Part shown: one piece after another, positions 1-5,306 of the stretch
Layout of the letters: each line of letters starts with the position of its first letter
Position numbering within the stretch: the stretch's first letter is position 1
Origin: Acidobacteriota bacterium
GTDB lineage: Bacteria > Acidobacteriota > Blastocatellia > Pyrinomonadales > Pyrinomonadaceae
Length of the DNA stretch: 5,306 nucleotides
Assembly: GCA_020201365.1 (NCBI GenBank)
Contig: JAIVGV010000139.1
Location: forward strand, 1-5,306
Direction of reading: 5' to 3'
The notes under the pieces: model-generated
What the model was told of the DNA's origin: nothing
What the model saw: only the letters and a program-made list of their open reading frames with translations
Database searches by the model: none
Position numbers and translations under genes: made by a program

Positions 1-77
1 CGGATTGCGGATTTGAGAGCGTCAACGTCATCGCTCTTCTTTAATCCGCAATCCGAATTCCGAAATCCGAAATGGAG
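1..77. repeat. Inverted pair of 7-nt tandem repeats before rpoC
   Basis: The right arm (43-77) reads as five consecutive 7-nt units: AATCCGC, AATCCGA, ATTCCGA, AATCCGA and a degenerate AATGGAG. The left arm (1-14) holds two units of the reverse complement, CGGATTG and CGGATTT. Positions 1-13 are a perfect 13-bp inverted repeat of 43-55. A second stem, 15-21 with 32-38 (one G-T pair), extends the hairpin and leaves a 10-nt loop. The last unit supplies the GGAG of the rpoC ribosome-binding site. The array may continue to the left of the window. Short tandem heptamers of this kind are known from intergenic regions of cyanobacteria (STRR elements) and other phyla. A role as a hairpin in the rpoB-rpoC spacer transcript is inference. 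There is no T run after the hairpin, so it is unlikely to be a terminator. Confidence 0.85.
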
Positions 78-78
78 A
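74..78 (+). promoter_or_regulatory. Ribosome-binding site of rpoC
   Basis: GGAGA lies 8 nt before the GTG at 87 and supports that codon as the rpoC start. The preceding bases belong to the heptamer repeat, so the site seems to have been recruited from, or to have merged with, the repeat array. No promoter is visible in the 86 upstream bases, which fits co-transcription with a gene further upstream, normally rpoB. Confidence 0.75.
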
Positions 79-86
79 TATAAATC

Positions 87-4283
<4,197 letters not shown>

Positions 4284-4313
4284 CTTTCCGCTCTGGACGG
4301 AGAAGCAACAGGC

Positions 4314-4348
4314 AAAGGGGCGACCTCATCGAAAGGGGTCGCCTTTTT
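4314..4348 (+). terminator. Intrinsic terminator of rpoC
   Basis: GGCGACC (4319-4325) pairs perfectly with GGTCGCC (4337-4343). The stem extends inward by T4326-G4336 and C4327-G4335 to a 7-nt loop. It extends outward by two G-T pairs and three A-T pairs, so AAAGG at 4314-4318 faces the T run at 4344-4348. A G+C-rich stem followed directly by five T is the classical Rho-independent form. The A run on the left arm gives partial symmetry, but nothing on the minus strand needs termination here. It lies 30 nt after the rpoC stop and separates the rpoC unit from the rpsL unit. Confidence 0.88.
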
Positions 4349-4433
4349 CGCCCCCGAAACGCGCGAGTCGCCCGCGAGTTGGCTCGTCAAAAACGATCTC
4401 GAAGGGTCGGCTCGCGGGGCACTTCGAGTCGGC

Positions 4434-4462
4434 TTGACAGCGCGTGAGTCGATCCGTATAGT
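4434..4462 (+). promoter_or_regulatory. Sigma-70 type promoter of the rpsL leader
   Basis: A perfect -35 box, TTGACA (4434-4439), is followed by exactly 17 nt and then TATAGT (4457-4462), one mismatch from the consensus -10. No extended -10 TG is present. Transcription would start near 4468-4470, about 400 nt before the rpsL start codon and just after the rpoC terminator. It is the best promoter match I see in the window and suits a highly expressed gene or stable RNA. The hexamer GAGTCG occurs upstream at 4365-4370 and 4426-4431, and again between the boxes at 4446-4451. The 85 nt between terminator and promoter show nothing else that I can name. Confidence 0.82.
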
Positions 4463-4468
4463 CTCTCG

Positions 4469-4742
4469 TTTGGACTCGCAGTCCAATTCGCGACAGTGCA
4501 ACGCTTGAGATAGTTCTGACGGTTGCGGAGGCGTTGCCCGGCTCTCTTAAGGAAGAGGGTCGCTTTGAAAATATTGTGGCGTAAAGGCTCGCGCGCCGTC
4601 CGCGGACGGCAATCCCGCGCGAAAGCCCGAACAAGCGGTGAGCCTTCGCGGCTCTTCCGCCCTCGACCGAGACGACGCCACAGAGAAACTTTGGCTCGTG
4701 GGGAAGCCATGATCCGCGCCCGGCTCTCGTTTGGGAGCCTTT
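4469..4742 (+). ncRNA. Structured leader or small RNA upstream of rpsL, family unknown
   Basis: From the inferred transcription start onward nearly every base can be placed in a helix. I: 4470-4476 with 4480-4486, perfect, CGC loop. II: 4498-4506 with 4529-4537. III: 4539-4548 with 4553-4562, loop AAGG. IV: 4586-4588 with 4625-4627, 4589-4594 with 4617-4622, and 4595-4600 with 4605-4610, loop CGCG. V: 4635-4638 with 4657-4660, and 4640-4644 with 4650-4654. VI: 4672-4675 with 4696-4699, and 4677-4680 with 4692-4695, one bulged C. VII: 4722-4728 with 4733-4739, then TTT. In an alternative fold, 4574-4582 pairs with 4675-4683, enclosing IV and V in a junction and replacing VI by 4692-4696 with 4705-4709. 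I recognise no riboswitch, RNase P, tmRNA or SRP signature. It may be a cis-acting leader of rpsL or a separate terminated small RNA. The boundaries are inferred from the promoter and the last hairpin. Confidence 0.45.
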
Positions 4743-4744
4743 AA
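4722..4744 (+). terminator. Possible attenuator hairpin in the rpsL leader
   Basis: GGCTCTC (4722-4728) and GGGAGCC (4733-4739) form a 7-bp stem with one G-T pair and the loop GTTT, followed by only three T (4740-4742) and then AA. The short T run makes it a weak or conditional terminator. Since the promoter at 4434-4462 appears to serve rpsL, complete termination here would cut rpsL off, so partial read-through or regulated attenuation is more plausible. Its left arm is duplicated at 4540-4546, which could pair with the same right arm instead. Confidence 0.35.
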
Positions 4745-4872
4745 GCTTCAGAACATCCCTTAGTTAACTGAATCAACCGAGGCAAGCCGTGTCTTGCGCT
4801 GACTGCCGGACGAGTTCCGGTCAAGAGGCAGGATTCGGAGCCTTTTGCGCCTTAAGAGAAGGACGTAAGAAA
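4743..4872 (+). promoter_or_regulatory. rpsL-proximal leader with a pairable ribosome-binding site
   Basis: This stretch starts A+T-rich (about 4740-4777). It then contains two small hairpins, 4782-4786 with 4793-4797 and 4806-4810 with 4816-4820, neither with a T run. The rpsL Shine-Dalgarno is AAGGA at 4859-4863, 9 nt before the GTG at 4873. It can pair with CCTTTT (4841-4846 with 4857-4862, one G-T pair) or with CCTT (4850-4853 with 4859-4862), so access of ribosomes could depend on local folding. I see no second promoter here. Regulation through this site is inference. Confidence 0.45.
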
Positions 4873-5268
4873 GTGCCGACGATCAACCAACTCGTGCGCA
4901 AGGGTCGCCAAGCCGTCAAGTACAAGACGGCGAGCCCCGCCTTGCAGTCTTCGCCGCAGAAGCGCGGCGTGTGCACGCGCGTCTATACGCAGACGCCCAA
5001 GAAGCCGAACTCGGCGCTGCGGAAGGTCGCGCGCGTGCGCCTGACGAACGGCATCGAGGTGACGACCTACATCCCCGGCGTCGGTCACAACCTTCAGGAG
5101 CACTCCATCGTGCTCATCCGCGGCGGGCGCGTGAAGGACTTGCCGGGCGTGCGCTACCACGTCATCCGCGGCACGCTCGATTCGGTCGGCGTCGCGGATC
5201 GCAAACAGGGTCGCTCCAAGTACGGCGCGAAACGCCCGAAGGGCGGCGCGGCGGCAGGCAAAAAGTAA
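4873..5268 (+). CDS. rpsL: 30S ribosomal protein S12
   Basis: Complete S12, 131 residues against 124 in E. coli. S12 sits at the interface side of the 30S subunit near the decoding centre and influences tRNA selection and translational accuracy. The protein begins MPTINQLVRK, continues with PQKRGVCTRVYT (28-39), TPKKPNSALRK (41-51) and GHNLQEHS (71-78), then RGGRVKDLPGVRYH (83-96), and ends in a basic, Gly/Ala/Lys-rich tail that accounts for most of the extra length. K43 and K88, where changes classically give streptomycin resistance or dependence, are the usual lysines. D89, the residue methylthiolated by RimO in E. coli, is also present. The GTG at 4873 is chosen because the family starts at this point and AAGGA lies 9 nt upstream. 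The frame is open back to 4768 and an in-frame GTG at 4789 would add 28 residues, which I consider unlikely. The gene heads what is normally the str operon (rpsL, rpsG, fusA, tuf), but the next gene is not in the window. Confidence 0.98.
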   Translation: MPTINQLVRKGRQAVKYKTASPALQSSPQKRGVCTRVYTQTPKKPNSALRKVARVRLTNGIEVTTYIPGVGHNLQEHSIVLIRGGRVKDLPGVRYHVIRGTLDSVGVADRKQGRSKYGAKRPKGGAAAGKK

Positions 5269-5273
5269 AGCTC

Positions 5274-5306
5274 AGGGGATAGGGGCTGGGGGTTAGGGGA
5301 TAGGGA
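5274..5306. repeat. G-rich 7-nt tandem repeat after rpsL
   Basis: Five bases after the rpsL stop codon a strict 7-nt repeat begins: AGGGGAT, AGGGGCT, GGGGGTT, AGGGGAT and a partial AGGGA cut by the window end. The + strand carries five G runs (5275-5278, 5282-5285, 5288-5292, 5296-5299, 5303-5305) separated by 2-3 nt, a standard G-quadruplex pattern, which would also be present in the rpsL mRNA. The repeat resembles the cyanobacterial STRR heptamers in type. Its right boundary is unknown. Confidence 0.85.

Noticed and set aside
1..55. Hairpin before rpoC as a terminator of the upstream gene
   Set aside because: No T run follows the stem, and a terminator would cut rpoC from its usual rpoB co-transcription without any visible promoter afterwards.
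4375..4386. Small CGAG/CTCG hairpin with adjacent A run as a minus-strand terminator
   Set aside because: The stem is only 4 bp. The A run lies on its 3' side on the + strand, so on the minus strand the T run would precede the stem, the wrong order for a terminator.
4469..4742. RNase P RNA, tmRNA, SRP RNA or a known riboswitch
   Set aside because: The GGAAAGTCC-type core of RNase P, the tRNA-like ends of tmRNA, the SRP apical loop, and the core boxes of cobalamin, TPP, FMN, SAM, glycine and cyclic-dinucleotide riboswitches are all not seen. A divergent 6S-like RNA cannot be excluded by eye, but the serial hairpins do not resemble its single long rod.
4523..4744. 73-codon frame in the rpsL leader starting with TTG
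   Set aside because: Extremely Arg-rich translation with no recognisable features, no good ribosome-binding site, and it runs through the hairpins IV-VII. It looks like a non-coding frame.
4805..4821. Guanidine-II (mini-ykkC) type hairpin with an ACGA in the loop region
   Set aside because: Only one hairpin is present, the loop closure differs from the family pattern, and the gene is ribosomal rather than a guanidine-related transporter or enzyme.

Overview
The window is a chromosomal core (informational) locus from a G+C-rich, Gram-negative-type bacterium. Two genes are certain, both on the + strand and both starting with GTG. They are rpoC (RNA polymerase beta' subunit, 87-4283, complete) and rpsL (ribosomal protein S12, 4873-5268, complete). 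RpoC carries a large insertion in the trigger loop (SI3 type), which is known from Proteobacteria, Acidobacteriota and relatives and is absent from Firmicutes and Actinobacteria. The RpoC and S12 sequences, the base composition and the heptamer-type intergenic repeats together suggest Acidobacteriota, perhaps the Blastocatellia. That placement is inference and was not checked by a search.

Layout. Positions 1-77 hold an inverted pair of 7-nt tandem repeats, and the last repeat unit merges into the rpoC Shine-Dalgarno. rpoC fills 87-4283 and is followed at 4314-4348 by a strong intrinsic terminator, so rpoC (presumably with rpoB upstream, outside the window) ends its transcription unit here. 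A textbook sigma-70 promoter (TTGACA, 17 nt, TATAGT) at 4434-4462 starts a new unit. Between it and the rpsL start lie about 400 nt without a convincing gene. The first 270 nt or so form a dense series of hairpins, including a possible long-range junction stem and a 3' hairpin followed by a short T run. The remaining 130 nt are less structured and end in a rpsL ribosome-binding site that can itself be base-paired. Just after the rpsL stop a second, G-rich 7-nt tandem repeat begins and runs off the window.

Functionally, RpoC is the catalytic half of RNA polymerase and S12 is the decoding-centre protein of the 30S subunit. They lie in the usual rpoBC-to-str-operon order, but here they are separated by a terminator and a new promoter. 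The most interesting part is the long structured RNA leader, or separate small RNA, upstream of rpsL, which I cannot assign to a known family. Three other points deserve attention: 7-nt repeats at both edges of the window, near absence of the tetranucleotide GGCC, and a biased choice of GTT over GTC before GAC.
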